Below, one piece after another: positions 6,987 to 16,491 of a DNA stretch of 28,967 nt. A program made the position numbers and the translations under genes. Position 1 is the first letter of the stretch. The number at the start of each line of letters is the position of its first letter. Under the pieces are notes generated by a model, which searched no databases, was not told the DNA's origin, and was given only the letters and a program-made list of their open reading frames with translations. The DNA comes from Micromonosporaceae bacterium (GTDB lineage: Bacteria; Actinomycetota; Actinomycetes; Mycobacteriales; Micromonosporaceae), in contig JADGGF010000006.1 in the NCBI GenBank assembly GCA_019690055.1, forward strand, positions 1 through 28,967, written 5' to 3'.

Positions 6987-7748
6987 GTGCCCGTACGGCT
7001 TCCTCTCTACCGCGACGACGCCGTGGTGCTGCGGGTGCAGAAGCTCGGAGAGTCCGACCGGATCATCACGATGCTCACCCGGCGCCACGGGCGGGTCCGC
7101 GCCGCCGCGAAGGGGATCCGGCGCACCCAGTCCCGGTTCGGGGCGCGGCTGGAGCCGTTCGGCCACGTGGACGTCCAGATCGCCGGCGAGCTCGGCAACC
7201 ACGCGCGCGGCCTGCACACGATCCGCCAGGCGGAGAGCATCGAGCTCTACGGCAAGACCCTGGTCCGCGACTACCCGCGCTACACGGCGGCGAGCGCGAT
7301 CGCGGAGACCGCGGAGCGGCTGACCCCGGTCGAGCACGAGCCGGCGCTGCGGCTGTTCCAACTGACGCTCGGGGCCCTGCGCGCCCTGTCGGCGGCGGAG
7401 CATCCGAGCACGCTCGTGCTGGACGCGTACCTGCTGCGCGTGATGGCCAACGCCGGCTGGGCGCCGGCGCTGCGCGAGTGCGCCGTCTGCGGCACCCCGG
7501 GCCGGCACGGTGCCTTCTCGGTCCCGGCCGGTGGCACGGTCTGCGGCGACTGCCGGCCACCCGGCGCCACGCACCCGGCCCCCTCGACGCTCGAACTCAT
7601 GGTGGCCCTGGTGAACGGGGACTGGCGCACCGCCGACGCCAGCGACCCGGCCCACCGTCGCGAATGCAGCGGCCTCGTCGCGGCGCACCTGCAGTGGCAT
7701 CTGGAGCGCGGGTTACGCTCGCTGCCGTTGGTCGACCGGTCCACGTGA
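6987..7748 (+). CDS. recO: DNA repair protein RecO
   Basis: Recombination mediator that works with RecR to load RecA on SSB-coated single strands. The 253-residue protein has an N-terminal OB fold (PLYRDDAVVLRVQKLGESDR), a helical middle domain and a C-terminal zinc-binding segment CAVCGTPGRHGAF...GTVCGDC with all four cysteines. Start GTG 6987 lacks a Shine-Dalgarno; CAGAAT six nt upstream could serve as a -10 for a leaderless message, but no good -35 is seen. One rare TTA leucine codon occurs at 7713. recO followed by uppS is a conserved actinobacterial pair. Confidence 0.93.
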   Translation: MPVRLPLYRDDAVVLRVQKLGESDRIITMLTRRHGRVRAAAKGIRRTQSRFGARLEPFGHVDVQIAGELGNHARGLHTIRQAESIELYGKTLVRDYPRYTAASAIAETAERLTPVEHEPALRLFQLTLGALRALSAAEHPSTLVLDAYLLRVMANAGWAPALRECAVCGTPGRHGAFSVPAGGTVCGDCRPPGATHPAPSTLELMVALVNGDWRTADASDPAHRRECSGLVAAHLQWHLERGLRSLPLVDRST

Positions 7749-7813
7749 CCACGCACGCCGGCGGCCCCGCACCTCTTTTCCGGCCTGCCCAACTCTCCGG
7801 ACGGAGCACCAGC

Positions 7814-8758
7814 ATGATGTCCCCGCGTCGGCGCTCGCCCCTGACCGCACACACCCGGACGGCCGAGACTGCCCAGACGCCACCGAGCCAGCCGCCGCCG
7901 AGCCAGCTGCCATCGGTCCAGCCGTCATCGGCCCGGCCGCGAGCGGTCCGGCCGCCCTCGCCCCACCCGTCCGGTGCGCGCCCGCCCGCGCTGCCCCGCG
8001 AGGCGGTGCCGCGCCACGTGGCCATCGTCATGGACGGCAACGGCCGGTGGGCCAAGCAGCGCGGGCTGCCGCGCACCAAGGGTCACGAGGCGGGTGAGTA
8101 CTCGCTGTTCGACACGATCGAGGGGGCCATCGAGCTCGGCATCCCCTACCTGTCGGCGTACGCGTTCTCCACCGAGAACTGGAAGCGTTCGCCCGACGAG
8201 GTGCGTTTTCTCATGGGGTTCAACCGGGACGTGATCCGGCGGCGACGCGACCAGCTCATTGAGCTCGGCGTCCGGGTGGTCTGGTCCGGGCGGGCCGGGC
8301 GGCTGTGGAAGAGCGTCATCCAGGAGCTGCGCACGGCCGAGGAGATGTCGGCCCACAACAGCACGATCACGCTTCAGTTCTGCGTCAACTACGGAGGGCA
8401 AGCAGAGATCGCTGACGCGGCCGCGGCAATTGCTCGTGACGTCGCGGCCGGAAAGATCCGGCCCGAACGGGTTGACGAGAAGCTCTTCGCACGATACCTC
8501 TACCACCCCGAGATTCCACCGGTGGACCTGTTCCTCCGTCCCTCGGGTGAACAGCGCACGTCGAACTTCCTCCTCTGGCAATCCGCCTACGCCGAGCTTG
8601 TGTTCCTCGACACGCTGTGGCCCGACTTCGACCGACGTCACCTGTGGTACGCGTGCGAACTCTATGCGCAACGCGACCGACGGTTCGGCGGTGCCATTCC
8701 CAATCCCGTGGCGCCGACCTCGGACGGCCAGAGTGGAGACGACAAGGGTCGTCGTTGA
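7814..8758 (+). CDS. uppS: Isoprenyl (undecaprenyl/decaprenyl) diphosphate synthase, cis-type
   Basis: Cis-prenyltransferase that extends an allylic diphosphate with isopentenyl diphosphate to make the polyprenyl carrier for cell-wall synthesis. The core has catalytic Asp74 in VMDGNGRWAKQRGLPR, then GH, SAYAFSTENWKRS, and the substrate/metal motif RPSGEQRTSNFLLWQSAYAE. ATG 7814 is chosen because GGACGGAG (7798-7805) precedes it. The 314-residue product has a proline/serine-rich, likely disordered N-terminal tail of about 60 residues (repeated PPSQ, PSP and ARP units) before the catalytic domain; internal starts near PREAVPRHVA would give a more usual length. Its IPP substrate comes from the MEP pathway, whose ispD and ispF are at the other end of this window. 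Chain length cannot be told from sequence. Confidence 0.93.
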   Translation: MMSPRRRSPLTAHTRTAETAQTPPSQPPPSQLPSVQPSSARPRAVRPPSPHPSGARPPALPREAVPRHVAIVMDGNGRWAKQRGLPRTKGHEAGEYSLFDTIEGAIELGIPYLSAYAFSTENWKRSPDEVRFLMGFNRDVIRRRRDQLIELGVRVVWSGRAGRLWKSVIQELRTAEEMSAHNSTITLQFCVNYGGQAEIADAAAAIARDVAAGKIRPERVDEKLFARYLYHPEIPPVDLFLRPSGEQRTSNFLLWQSAYAELVFLDTLWPDFDRRHLWYACELYAQRDRRFGGAIPNPVAPTSDGQSGDDKGRR

Positions 8759-8776
8759 CCAGGCAATCCAAATGAA

Positions 8777-8810
8777 TCGATCCCACCCGACGGGTGCCGG
8801 ATGGGATCGA
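8777..8810 (+). terminator. Stem-loop after uppS
   Basis: TCGATCCCA (8777-8785) and TGGGATCGA (8802-8810) form a perfect 9-bp stem around a 16-nt loop, 18 nt after the uppS stop. It lies between the convergent uppS and lsr2 genes. There is no T-tract, so the terminator role is inferred from position. Confidence 0.45.
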
Positions 8811-8916
8811 CTGTGGATGAACGAGGATCGGCCACCGCCTCACCCCAGATCAACGGAGACCACCGTGGGTACCGGGCGCACCACTACTCGGCTCGCCCAG
8901 TTGCGCCTGGCTTGAC

Positions 8917-9261
8917 TCAGCGGCCGGCCTCGCGGTGGTACTGCTCGATGATCTCGGCGCGGATACGGCCGCGCGGCGCGACATCGTAACCCTTACGAAT
9001 TGCCCAGGCTCGAATCGCCTTGTTCTGCTCCCGCTCCGAGACGGCCGGCCGGCGGGCGCCACCGCGACCGCCCGAGGCGGAGCGGCCCGAGATTCGGGTG
9101 CCGTGGTCGACGTAGGGCTGCAGGGCCGCACGCAGCTTGGCGGCATTCTTGTTTGAGAGATCGATCTCGTAGGTCAGCCCGTCCAAGCCGAACTTGACGG
9201 TCTCGTGAGCCTCCGATCCATCAAGATCATCCACGAGCTGCACGATCGTTGTTTTTGCCAT
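8917..9261 (-). CDS. lsr2: Nucleoid-associated xenogeneic silencer Lsr2
   Basis: Small H-NS-like protein that bridges and silences AT-rich DNA in actinobacteria. The 114-residue product has the N-terminal oligomerisation domain (MAKTTIVQLVDDLDGSEAHE and TYEIDLSNKNA), a Gly/Arg-rich linker (about 57-73) and the C-terminal DNA-binding domain, with the AT-hook-like RGR in YDVAPRGRIRAEII. ATG 9261 is preceded by GGAGGA (9271-9266) at 4 nt. An earlier in-frame start is less likely because Lsr2 proteins begin at MAKTT. A strong promoter lies about 40 nt upstream. In mycobacteria lsr2 and clpC point the same way (from memory); here they diverge. Confidence 0.97.
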   Translation of the reverse strand: MAKTTIVQLVDDLDGSEAHETVKFGLDGLTYEIDLSNKNAAKLRAALQPYVDHGTRISGRSASGGRGGARRPAVSEREQNKAIRAWAIRKGYDVAPRGRIRAEIIEQYHREAGR

Positions 9262-9302
9262 TGGGTCCTCCGTGGCGGCGAATAATGGGGGGACTGGACG
9301 GT

Positions 9303-9332
9303 ACAATAGCAACCATCGCTGTGAAATGCCAA
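9303..9332 (-). promoter_or_regulatory. lsr2 promoter
   Basis: On the minus strand, -35 TTGGCA (9332-9327) and -10 TATTGT (9308-9303) are 18 nt apart, close to the vegetative consensus. Transcription would start near 9296, leaving a leader of about 35 nt with the GGAGGA site. The surrounding sequence is less GC-rich than the genes, as expected of a promoter that might bind Lsr2 itself (inference). Confidence 0.65.
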
Positions 9333-9842
9333 GCCAACACCCGCGCGATTCACGCCGTGGCAATCAAGTGTTTGCGCAACAGTGCGCGCCACACACCGCG
9401 GTGACCGTGGTCGCCGAAGATGCGACCTGGCCCGACACGCGCCACTGTCATTGGTAAGGACGACAAAGAGCCTCATTGCCACTATCGTGGGCGGCCCGTG
9501 AAACCGGTACTCGTGAAAGCCGTACGGGCACAGATTCTCCACTCAATCAGCCATGTGCACATTGCACACGCCGACTCGTGCTCTCATTAGCCGAGTGACG
9601 GCAGCGTTCCTGCGTGACTGGTATTGCCATTGAGGCTCGTGGTGAGCGCGGGGGCGGCGTGGGCCAGATGTGACGGGACGTGCGCCCGGCATGACCGGGA
9701 TTACGCTGTGCGCGTAGTGCCTGACCGTGTGCGGCCCGCCAGGTGGGGCCAGCTCGGCGATAGAGTTGGCAGCCAAGGCCAGCGCCTCCCGGTACCCACC
9801 GAGAGGCCAGGCGGTGCGACGCGGCGGGGCGACCGTCGCGGT
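9333..9842. other. Gene-free region between lsr2 and clpC
   Basis: About 500 bases with no supported gene. It holds a palindrome TGTGCA-CAT-TGCACA (9554-9568), an imperfect inverted repeat of GAGCCTCATTGCCA (9468-9481) against TGCCATTGAGGCTC (9625-9638; 12 of 14 positions), a GCCCGT...ACGGGC pair (9494-9529), a possible ClgR site at 9700-9718, and TAGAGT (9761-9766), a weak clpC -10 without a good -35. Base composition up to about 9640 is visibly more AT-rich than in the flanking genes. Confidence 0.5.
9700..9718. promoter_or_regulatory. Possible ClgR operator upstream of clpC
   Basis: TTACGC-TGTG-CGCGTAG contains CGC-N5-GCG (9704-9714), the core of the operator bound by the actinobacterial Clp-gene activator ClgR, with A/T at the flanking positions expected by the consensus I recall. 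It lies about 140 nt before clpC, a known ClgR target in other actinobacteria. Short CG-rich palindromes are common by chance in such genomes. Confidence 0.35.
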
Positions 9843-9854
9843 GAGGAGCGAGGG

Positions 9855-12401
<2,547 letters not shown>

Positions 12402-12423
12402 GCCAGGCGACTGTACGGTCCGT

Positions 12424-12461
12424 ACTAAGGCCCCCGCCCTCCATCGGGCGGGGGCCTTAGT
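12424..12461 (+). terminator. Strong intrinsic terminator of clpC
   Basis: ACTAAGGCCCCCGCCC (12424-12439) pairs over 16 bp with GGGCGGGGGCCTTAGT (12446-12461) around a 6-nt loop, 22 nt after the clpC stop. The stem ends in A-T pairs and is followed by TTCT. It is nearly symmetrical and could also stop transcription coming from the deacetylase gene. Confidence 0.92.
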
Positions 12462-12594
12462 TCTGGTGCTCGCTTTGCCCGATTGCCCTCGCCTGCGCTC
12501 GGGCGAGCCCGGCTCCTCGTGAGGCTTGCGCTTCCTTCGTCGCTCGCACGGCCCTCGGGCCCTGAGTAGTTCGGGGTTTAGCGAGTCGTACGGG
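12462..12594. other. Stem-loop-rich, non-coding spacer
   Basis: Between the clpC terminator and the deacetylase stop. Contains CTCGCC...GGCGAG and GGCCC-TC-GGGCC (12550-12561), plus GCTCGC/CTTCGTCGCTCGCACGG text that from memory recurs between genes in related genomes. No gene is supported. Confidence 0.4.
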
Positions 12595-13485
12595 TCAGGG
12601 TTCGGGCGGTGGGGGCGGCGGCATGCCTTCGCCCACGCGGACGTAGTCCTCGAGCCTGGCCGGGACGAGGCCGGAGTTCTTGATCGCCTGCAGGGCCGCG
12701 ACGAAGTCGTCAGGGAACGCCGGCCGGAAATGCATGAGGATGATGTCGCCGGCGTGGATCCGGCCGTGGTCGCGCTGGTAGTAGACCGTGCCCGCGTCGA
12801 CCGTCTCCCGCCAGTGGAACCCGGCCTGCAGCCCGCAGGCCCACGCCGCCGCGAGGGTGGTGCCGTCGTACTCGCCGTACGGCGGACGGAAGTACGTCGG
12901 CCGCTGCCCGAACGCGGCGGCCAGCCGGTCGTTGGCGGCGCAGAGCTGGTCCCGGGCGACCTCGTAGCCGCCGGTCTTCAGGTTGGGGTGCGAGACCGTG
13001 TGGTTCTGGATGGTCACGTACCCCGTGTCGCGCAGCGCGGCGAACCAGGCCTCATTGCCGGTGACGTAGTTGGTGGTCAGGAACAGCGTGACCGGCACCT
13101 TCGCCGCCTGGATCAGCTCCAACGCCATGGGGTGGCGGACCGCCCCGTCGTCGATCGTGAGGAACGCGACCGGCTGGGAGGTCGGGATGGCGCCAACGAG
13201 GGCCGTCTGCCCTTCGTAGCGCGACAGCCAGACCGGCTCGGGTGTCGGCGCCGGATCAAAGCCCGGGAGCCTGTCGAGGTACCACTCGAGCTCCCCCGGC
13301 TTGGGCGCGCGCCTCGGCTCCGTCAGCGGTCCCTGCGACCACTCCGGGCCGTCGATGCGGCTGCCGGTGGGCGGCCCCGTCTCTTGCGGCGGCGCGGCGC
13401 AGGCGGTCGCCAGGACGGTCGTTACGGCGAGGGCGAGGACGACCAGGGGTCGCCCGGCAGCCGACCGCCGGGCCGGGGGGATCAC
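12595..13485 (-). CDS. Polysaccharide deacetylase (NodB-type) lipoprotein
   Basis: Predicted exported carbohydrate-esterase-4 enzyme that removes N- or O-acetyl groups from a cell-envelope glycan. The 296-residue chain starts with basic residues, a hydrophobic helix (about 13-28) and ATAC, a non-canonical but plausible lipobox with Cys29. After a proline-rich stretch the NodB domain shows motif 1 TIDDG (with the catalytic and metal aspartates), motif 2 HTVSH (metal histidines), motif 3 RPPYGEYD and the late histidine in ILMHF. The C-terminus is MPPPPPPEP. The GTG start overlaps the mutY stop (GTGA), so its translation is coupled to mutY. The substrate (peptidoglycan or another polymer) is not determinable. 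Confidence 0.88.
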   Translation of the reverse strand: MIPPARRSAAGRPLVVLALAVTTVLATACAAPPQETGPPTGSRIDGPEWSQGPLTEPRRAPKPGELEWYLDRLPGFDPAPTPEPVWLSRYEGQTALVGAIPTSQPVAFLTIDDGAVRHPMALELIQAAKVPVTLFLTTNYVTGNEAWFAALRDTGYVTIQNHTVSHPNLKTGGYEVARDQLCAANDRLAAAFGQRPTYFRPPYGEYDGTTLAAAWACGLQAGFHWRETVDAGTVYYQRDHGRIHAGDIILMHFRPAFPDDFVAALQAIKNSGLVPARLEDYVRVGEGMPPPPPPEP

Positions 13486-14519
13486 CTCACGGATGGTAAC
13501 GGTCTGGCGCCACGCGTGGTGTCCCCGCGCGAGGCCACGGCTCGCGGCGCCGGGGCAGGCGGCGAGGTCGTACGTTCACCCTCGAACCCGGGCAGCCCGT
13601 ACCGGCCGCGCCCGACCCGAACGACGAGCCCGTCGTTGAGCAGGCCGGTCAGCGCCCGCCGTGCCTGGACCGGATCGGGCCAGGCCGAGACCAGCCTCCG
13701 GGCCGCCACCCCGTCAGGGTTGTCCCGACAGAGGGCGAGCAGCACGCCGCGGGCCTGCCGGTCGGTACCCGCGTACCGCTGACCGACCCGGGGCTCGGCC
13801 GCCTCGGGGCGCCCGGCCCGCAGCCAGGCGCAGTCCTGAGCGAGGGGACAGCGCGGGCAGGCCGGCTGCCGGGCGATGCAGACCAGCGCGCCGAGTTCCA
13901 TGAGGGCAGCGCTGGCGCGGGCCGCCCGGGTCGGTTCGGTCGGCAACAGCGCCGCGACCCGGGTGAGGTCGGCGGCCGTGGTCGCTGCGCCGCCGTCGGC
14001 CCGTCCGCGCCAGGCGCGCGCCACCAGCCGGCGCACGTTGGTGTCCACCACCGGTTCCCGGGCCCCGTAGGCGAAGGCCGCCACGGCCCGCGCCGTGTAC
14101 GCACCGATCCCGGGCAGCGTGAGCAGGTCCGCCACGTCCCGCGGCACCACGCCGCCGTACCGCTGCTCGATCACCGTGGCGCACTCGTGCAGGCGCAGTG
14201 CTCGGCGCGGATAGCCGAGCCGACCCCAGGCCCGAATCGCCTCGCCGGCCGGCTCGCGGGCCAGGTGTCCGGGCTCGGGCCAGCGGCGCAGCCACTCCTC
14301 GTAGACCGGCGTCACCCGAGCGACCGGCGTCTGCTGCAGCATGACCTCGCTGACCAGCACTCCCCAGGCGGTGGTGCCGGGCCGTCGCCACGGCAGGTCA
14401 CGGGCGGCCGTGTCGTACCAGCCCACCACCCGCTCCACCAGCCACGCGGCATCCGCCGGGTCCGGCGGGTCGACCGGCCGGCCGGTCCGCGCACGGTCGA
14501 CGAGCGATGGGGTGGACAT
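13482..14519 (-). CDS. mutY: A/G-specific adenine DNA glycosylase MutY
   Basis: Base-excision repair glycosylase that removes adenine mispaired with 8-oxoguanine. The 345 residues contain Glu58 in SEVMLQQT, the helix-hairpin-helix LLTLPGIGAYTA (132-143), catalytic Asp159 in VVDTNVRRL, and a [4Fe-4S] cluster motif C-X6-C-X2-C-X5-C (Cys214, 221, 224, 230). The C-terminal part after residue 240 is short compared with the NUDIX-like domain of E. coli MutY, as in mycobacterial enzymes. ATG 14519 is preferred; an in-frame ATG at 14531 would add MIPL. Neither has a Shine-Dalgarno, and CATGAT seven nt before 14519 could act as a -10 for a leaderless message. It is the first gene of a two-gene transcript with the deacetylase. 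Confidence 0.93.
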   Translation of the reverse strand: MSTPSLVDRARTGRPVDPPDPADAAWLVERVVGWYDTAARDLPWRRPGTTAWGVLVSEVMLQQTPVARVTPVYEEWLRRWPEPGHLAREPAGEAIRAWGRLGYPRRALRLHECATVIEQRYGGVVPRDVADLLTLPGIGAYTARAVAAFAYGAREPVVDTNVRRLVARAWRGRADGGAATTAADLTRVAALLPTEPTRAARASAALMELGALVCIARQPACPRCPLAQDCAWLRAGRPEAAEPRVGQRYAGTDRQARGVLLALCRDNPDGVAARRLVSAWPDPVQARRALTGLLNDGLVVRVGRGRYGLPGFEGERTTSPPAPAPRAVASRGDTTRGARPLPSVR

Positions 14520-14570
14520 GAGCGGGATCATGCCAGCCCGCGGCACCCACGCCGGCGACGGTCGCCCACG

Positions 14571-14576
14571 TAGGAT
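14571..14576 (+). promoter_or_regulatory. Possible -10 box of the ACT-protein/deformylase operon
   Basis: TAGGAT matches TAnnnT and lies 42 nt before the ATG at 14619, in the divergent spacer from mutY. No convincing -35 is present. Confidence 0.4.
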
Positions 14577-14618
14577 CCGGCCGACCGCACGCCCAGACCA
14601 GGACGCGAGGACAGGCGA

Positions 14619-15134
14619 ATGCACGAGTACGCGATCACGGTCATCGGCCGGGACCGGCCCGGCATCATCGCCGACGTATCGTCGGTGCTCGCCGGTCTGG
14701 GACTCAACCTCACGGACTCGACGATGACCCGGTTGCGGGGCCACTTCGCGATGACCCTGGTCTGCGCCGGCCAGGTCCCGTCGACCGAGGTGGAGCCGGC
14801 GCTGGCCCCGCTGTCCGCCGAGGGGCTCATCGTGTCGGTCAGCGAGGTGACGACCGACGGGCCGCCGGCGCCGATCGGTGGGCATTACGTGCTGCGGCTG
14901 TACGGGGCGGACCGGCTGGGCATCGTGGCCGCGGTGACGCGGCTGCTCGCCGACGTGGGCGGGAACATCACCGACCTCACCACCCGGTTGGCGGACGGCC
15001 TGTACATGCTCGTCGCCGAGGTGGATCTTCCCACCACAGTGGACATCGATGGACTCGCGGCCCAGGTGCGCCGGCTCGCCGCCGACCTGAATGTCGAGGC
15101 TTCCCTGTCGCCGGCCGAGACGGACGTGCTGTGA
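14619..15134 (+). CDS. Double ACT-domain protein (GcvR-like)
   Basis: The 171-residue protein consists of two ACT domains, the ligand-binding modules of amino-acid-responsive regulators. The first starts ITVIGRDRPGIIADVSSVLA (about 6-25) and the second YVLRLYGADRLGIVAAVTRL (about 90-109); both carry the D-R-x-G-I turn that binds effector. No DNA-binding or catalytic domain is present, as in GcvR, which controls the glycine cleavage system in E. coli by protein contact. ATG 14619 has GCGAGGAC (14605-14612) upstream. Its stop overlaps the GTG of the deformylase in a GTGA, so the two are co-translated. The effector amino acid and the partner are unknown. Confidence 0.85.
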   Translation: MHEYAITVIGRDRPGIIADVSSVLAGLGLNLTDSTMTRLRGHFAMTLVCAGQVPSTEVEPALAPLSAEGLIVSVSEVTTDGPPAPIGGHYVLRLYGADRLGIVAAVTRLLADVGGNITDLTTRLADGLYMLVAEVDLPTTVDIDGLAAQVRRLAADLNVEASLSPAETDVL

Positions 15135-15676
15135 ACCCGGCGAGCCAGCAGCCGGTCGGCGAGATTCGGTACGACGGGGGCCGGGTGCGCCCGGTGGTCC
15201 GGGCTCCCGCCGCTGTGCTCAGCGCCCCGGCCGAGCCGGTCGACCCGACGGCGGTGGTCGATCTCGCCGCCGACCTGGTGGCGACCATGCGGGTCTCGCC
15301 GGGGTGCGTCGGCCTGGCGGCGGTCCAGATCGGCGTACCCGCCCACGTGTTCGTCGTCGACGTGACCGGTCATCCGAAGACCCGGACGTGCCACGGGCTC
15401 ATCGTGCTCTGCAACGCCACGGTGGTGGCCGCCTCGCAGTGGAAGGTGGGCCGCGAGGGCTGCATGTCGGTGCCGGACCTGACCGGCGACGTACGCCGCG
15501 CCGGCCGGCTCACGGTCGCGGGCGAGGTGGCGGGCACCGGCGAACGGGTCGAGATCACCACCGACGCCTTCGAGGCCCGGGCGCTCCAGCATGAGATCGA
15601 CCACTGTGGAGGGCTGCTGTTCCTGGACCGCGTCGCGGGGGCCCACGCCGTCTACCAGCGGAAGGTCTACCTGTAG
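15131..15676 (+). CDS. def: Peptide deformylase
   Basis: Metalloenzyme that removes the formyl group from the initiator methionine of new proteins. The 181-residue product shows all three family motifs: GCVGLAAVQIG (motif 1), EGCMS (motif 2, metal cysteine) and HEIDH (motif 3, two metal histidines and the catalytic Glu). Motif 2 has Met where EGCLS is usual, and motif 3 is followed by CGG rather than LxG; neither touches the metal ligands. GTG 15131 overlaps the upstream stop by 4 nt. Pairing with an ACT protein is unusual compared with the common def-fmt pair, so this may be a secondary deformylase (inference). Confidence 0.92.
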   Translation: MNPASQQPVGEIRYDGGRVRPVVRAPAAVLSAPAEPVDPTAVVDLAADLVATMRVSPGCVGLAAVQIGVPAHVFVVDVTGHPKTRTCHGLIVLCNATVVAASQWKVGREGCMSVPDLTGDVRRAGRLTVAGEVAGTGERVEITTDAFEARALQHEIDHCGGLLFLDRVAGAHAVYQRKVYL

Positions 15677-15746
15677 AGATCACGACGGCCGTGAACCGGC
15701 GCGGCATACGGCAAAGGGCCGGCGATTGCCGATACGGTGAACAACC

Positions 15747-16445
15747 GTGCGGCTGACCGTCGGTCCGTTGCCGGCCGCTGTCTACTGGCGACGCCGGCTG
15801 CTCGTGCTGGGTGCCCTCGTGCTCATCGTGGTCGGGATCGTGTACGCCTGCACCCGGGGATCGGATGCCGACGAGCAGCTCAGCCCGGACCCGGCCAGCC
15901 AGACGAGCGAATCGCCGAGCCCGACCGCCACGACAACCCCGACGACCTCGCCGTCTCCCACGCTGTCCCCCACCCCGACCGCGTTCACGCTGCCGGTGAG
16001 CGACCCGACCGGCCCGTGCACCGACGACGAGATCGAGCTCACCGCGAGCGTCTCGCAGACCACCTTGGTCGTCGGTCAGGGCGCCACCTTTACCCTAACG
16101 ATCAAGAATATTTCCAACCGGAGCTGCGTTCGCGACATCGGCAGCATCCCCCAGGAGCTCCAACTGCGTCGGGCCGACGGGACGGTCGCCTGGTCGTCCG
16201 ACGACTGCCGGGACGAGCAGGTCTACGGCCCGGACTACCACTTCAACGAGACGCTGCCGCCCGATTTTGTAAAGAAATTCGATATTTACTGGAACGGATA
16301 CCGTAGTCGGACGGGCAACGACACCACCTCGTGCGAACCGTCCGACCAGGCGAAACCCGACGCCGACACCTACACCCTGGTCGCGCGCCTGGACACCAAG
16401 TTCAGCCAACCCGTGCAGGTGGTCATCCGGACGTCCCCGGCCTAG
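15747..16445 (+). CDS. Membrane-anchored secreted protein, uncharacterised
   Basis: 232 residues of unknown function. RRR followed by a hydrophobic helix (about 18-34) ending in VYAC suggests an N-terminal anchor, either a transmembrane segment or a poor lipobox. A Ser/Thr/Pro-rich linker follows (about 45-80, PTATTTPTTSPSPT type). The C-terminal domain (about 90-232) looks like an immunoglobulin-type beta sandwich (VGQGATFTLTIKNISNRSC) with four further cysteines that could form disulfides. GTG 15747 has TACGGT 8 nt upstream and no Shine-Dalgarno, so it may be leaderless. Two stretches (16090-16121, 16261-16302) use AT-rich codons such as AAT ATT, GTA, AAA, unlike the neighbours. It converges on radA. 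Confidence 0.75.
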   Translation: MRLTVGPLPAAVYWRRRLLVLGALVLIVVGIVYACTRGSDADEQLSPDPASQTSESPSPTATTTPTTSPSPTLSPTPTAFTLPVSDPTGPCTDDEIELTASVSQTTLVVGQGATFTLTIKNISNRSCVRDIGSIPQELQLRRADGTVAWSSDDCRDEQVYGPDYHFNETLPPDFVKKFDIYWNGYRSRTGNDTTSCEPSDQAKPDADTYTLVARLDTKFSQPVQVVIRTSPA

Positions 16446-16491
16446 TCCGACTCCGCGACACGGCTTCACTCATCGATACACTCGACGACGC

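Noticed and set aside
9174..9542. Minus-strand frame starting upstream of lsr2 (MENLCPYGF...)
   Set aside because: Runs out of frame into lsr2, crosses its promoter, and its composition is not protein-like.
12526..13782. 418-codon plus-strand frame opposite the deacetylase and mutY
   Set aside because: Antisense shadow of two genes with complete motifs.
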